Part shown: one piece after another, positions 63,572 through 64,000 of the stretch
Position numbering within the stretch: the stretch's first letter is position 1
How the letters are laid out: every line of letters begins with the position of its first letter
Source of the DNA: Natronococcus sp. A-GB1
GTDB taxonomy: Archaea; Halobacteriota; Halobacteria; Halobacteriales; Natrialbaceae
Length of the DNA: 64,000 bases
Direction of reading: 5' to 3'
Assembly: GCF_029688845.1 (NCBI RefSeq)
Contig: NZ_JARUKW010000022.1
Coordinates: forward strand, 1 to 64,000
Notes under the pieces: model-generated
Database searches by the model: none
Seen by the model: the letters and a program-made list of their open reading frames with translations, nothing else
Told to the model about the DNA's origin: nothing
Position numbers and translations under genes: made by a program

Positions 63572-64000
63572 ATGATGGAAACCGAGGACAACTCTATGCG
63601 TAATGAGCGGCGCGTGCTCGTCGTCGACGACGAGTCACAGCTTGCAGATCTCTTTGCAACCTGGCTCGGTTCCGAGTGGACGACCGAAACGGCCTACGAC
63701 GGGTCGGCCGCGCTCGAGACGCTGGACGACTCGTTCGACGTCGTCCTCCTCGATCGGCGGATGCCGGGCCAGTCCGGCGACGAGGTGCTCGAGCGGATCC
63801 GCGAGAACGGGTATGACTGTCGGGTCATTATGGTCACGGCGGTCGATCCCGACTTCGATATCATCGAGATGGGATTCGACGACTACCTCGTCAAACCCGT
63901 CTCGAAGGACGAACTTCTCGAACTGGTCGAGTCCGTCGCCAACCGGTCGGCGTACCAGTCGGCGGTCCAGGACTACTACGCGCTCGTCTCGAAGAAGGCG
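63572..64000 (+). CDS. Response regulator with HalX domain (3' end outside window)
   Basis: Partial gene; 143 codons are visible without a stop. The receiver domain begins RVLVVDDESQLADLFATWL (acidic pair), has the phosphoacceptor Asp in DVVLLDRRMPGQSG, then VIMVTAVDP and the conserved Lys in DDYLVKPVSKDELL. The end, YQSAVQDYYALVSKKA, matches the start of a HalX domain, common in haloarchaeal response regulators. A TATA-like CTATTTAT lies about 20 bases before ATG 63572. No sensor kinase gene is visible. Confidence 0.88.
   Translation, partial: MMETEDNSMRNERRVLVVDDESQLADLFATWLGSEWTTETAYDGSAALETLDDSFDVVLLDRRMPGQSGDEVLERIRENGYDCRVIMVTAVDPDFDIIEMGFDDYLVKPVSKDELLELVESVANRSAYQSAVQDYYALVSKKA

Overview
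The window is chromosomal DNA from a halophilic archaeon (class Halobacteria). The evidence is high G+C content, strongly acidic proteins, archaeal TFE, Trm56, haloarchaeal TatA, Bat/HTH-10 regulators, a HalX-type response regulator, Tat-dependent lipoproteins, and TATA boxes about 25 bases upstream of near-leaderless starts. The gene set resembles Natrialbales-type genera, but the genus is an inference. Coding density is high. No CRISPR array, replication origin or intact insertion sequence was seen.

Layout. 1-2.3 kb: the start of a phenylacetyl-CoA epoxidase operon (paaA, paaB and the first codons of paaC) with a divergent HTH-10 regulator and a broken PaaI-type thioesterase. 2.3-7.1 kb: an ABC uptake system in which the two permeases are fused (livF, livG, livHM, livK). 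7.4-9.6 kb: stress proteins, a GNAT enzyme and a MaoC remnant. 9.7-18.9 kb: an acetate block with two acetyl-CoA synthetases flanking a Bat-family activator that carries an integrase-like domain, then a DUF4212/SSS symporter pair and a UspA. 19-23 kb: Trm56, a membrane HTH protein, and the TFE-DUF2110-lipoprotein cluster. 23-29.8 kb: a type IV pilus-like operon (ATPase, membrane platform and five small pilin-like proteins). 29.9-32.1 kb: an SDR and an acyl-CoA dehydrogenase. 32.3-37.2 kb: tRNA-Arg(CCU), tatA, peroxiredoxin, HD phosphohydrolase, small HTH and XapX proteins, and a deoxyadenosine deaminase-type amidohydrolase. 37.2-40.8 kb: the sdhCDBA operon. 40.9-46 kb: an AstE/AspA-type enzyme, a GNAT with a zinc ribbon, a flippase, and an ATP-grasp/RimB-like fusion. 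46.4-53.5 kb: katG, a PRC-barrel protein, an AlkA-type glycosylase, a stand-alone SdhA-like flavoprotein and membrane proteins. 53.5-54.5 kb: a gene-poor stretch with a tRNA-like element. 54.8-58.1 kb: a heavy-metal P1B ATPase and its probable Cys-rich regulator. 58.2-63.4 kb: an acidic-repeat membrane protein, a LarA-like protein, and a beta-oxidation pair (acyl-CoA dehydrogenase, 3-hydroxyacyl-CoA dehydrogenase/enoyl-CoA hydratase). The window ends inside a response regulator.

How the genes work together. Much of the window feeds acetyl-CoA and succinyl-CoA into central metabolism: aromatic ring epoxidation, organic acid uptake and activation, beta-oxidation, and succinate dehydrogenase in the TCA cycle and respiratory chain. 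The most unusual non-coding feature is an 86-87 base imperfect palindrome present twice, at 18964-19050 and 35513-35598. Each copy sits between convergent genes, and in each case the edge of the repeat forms the stop codon of the adjacent gene.
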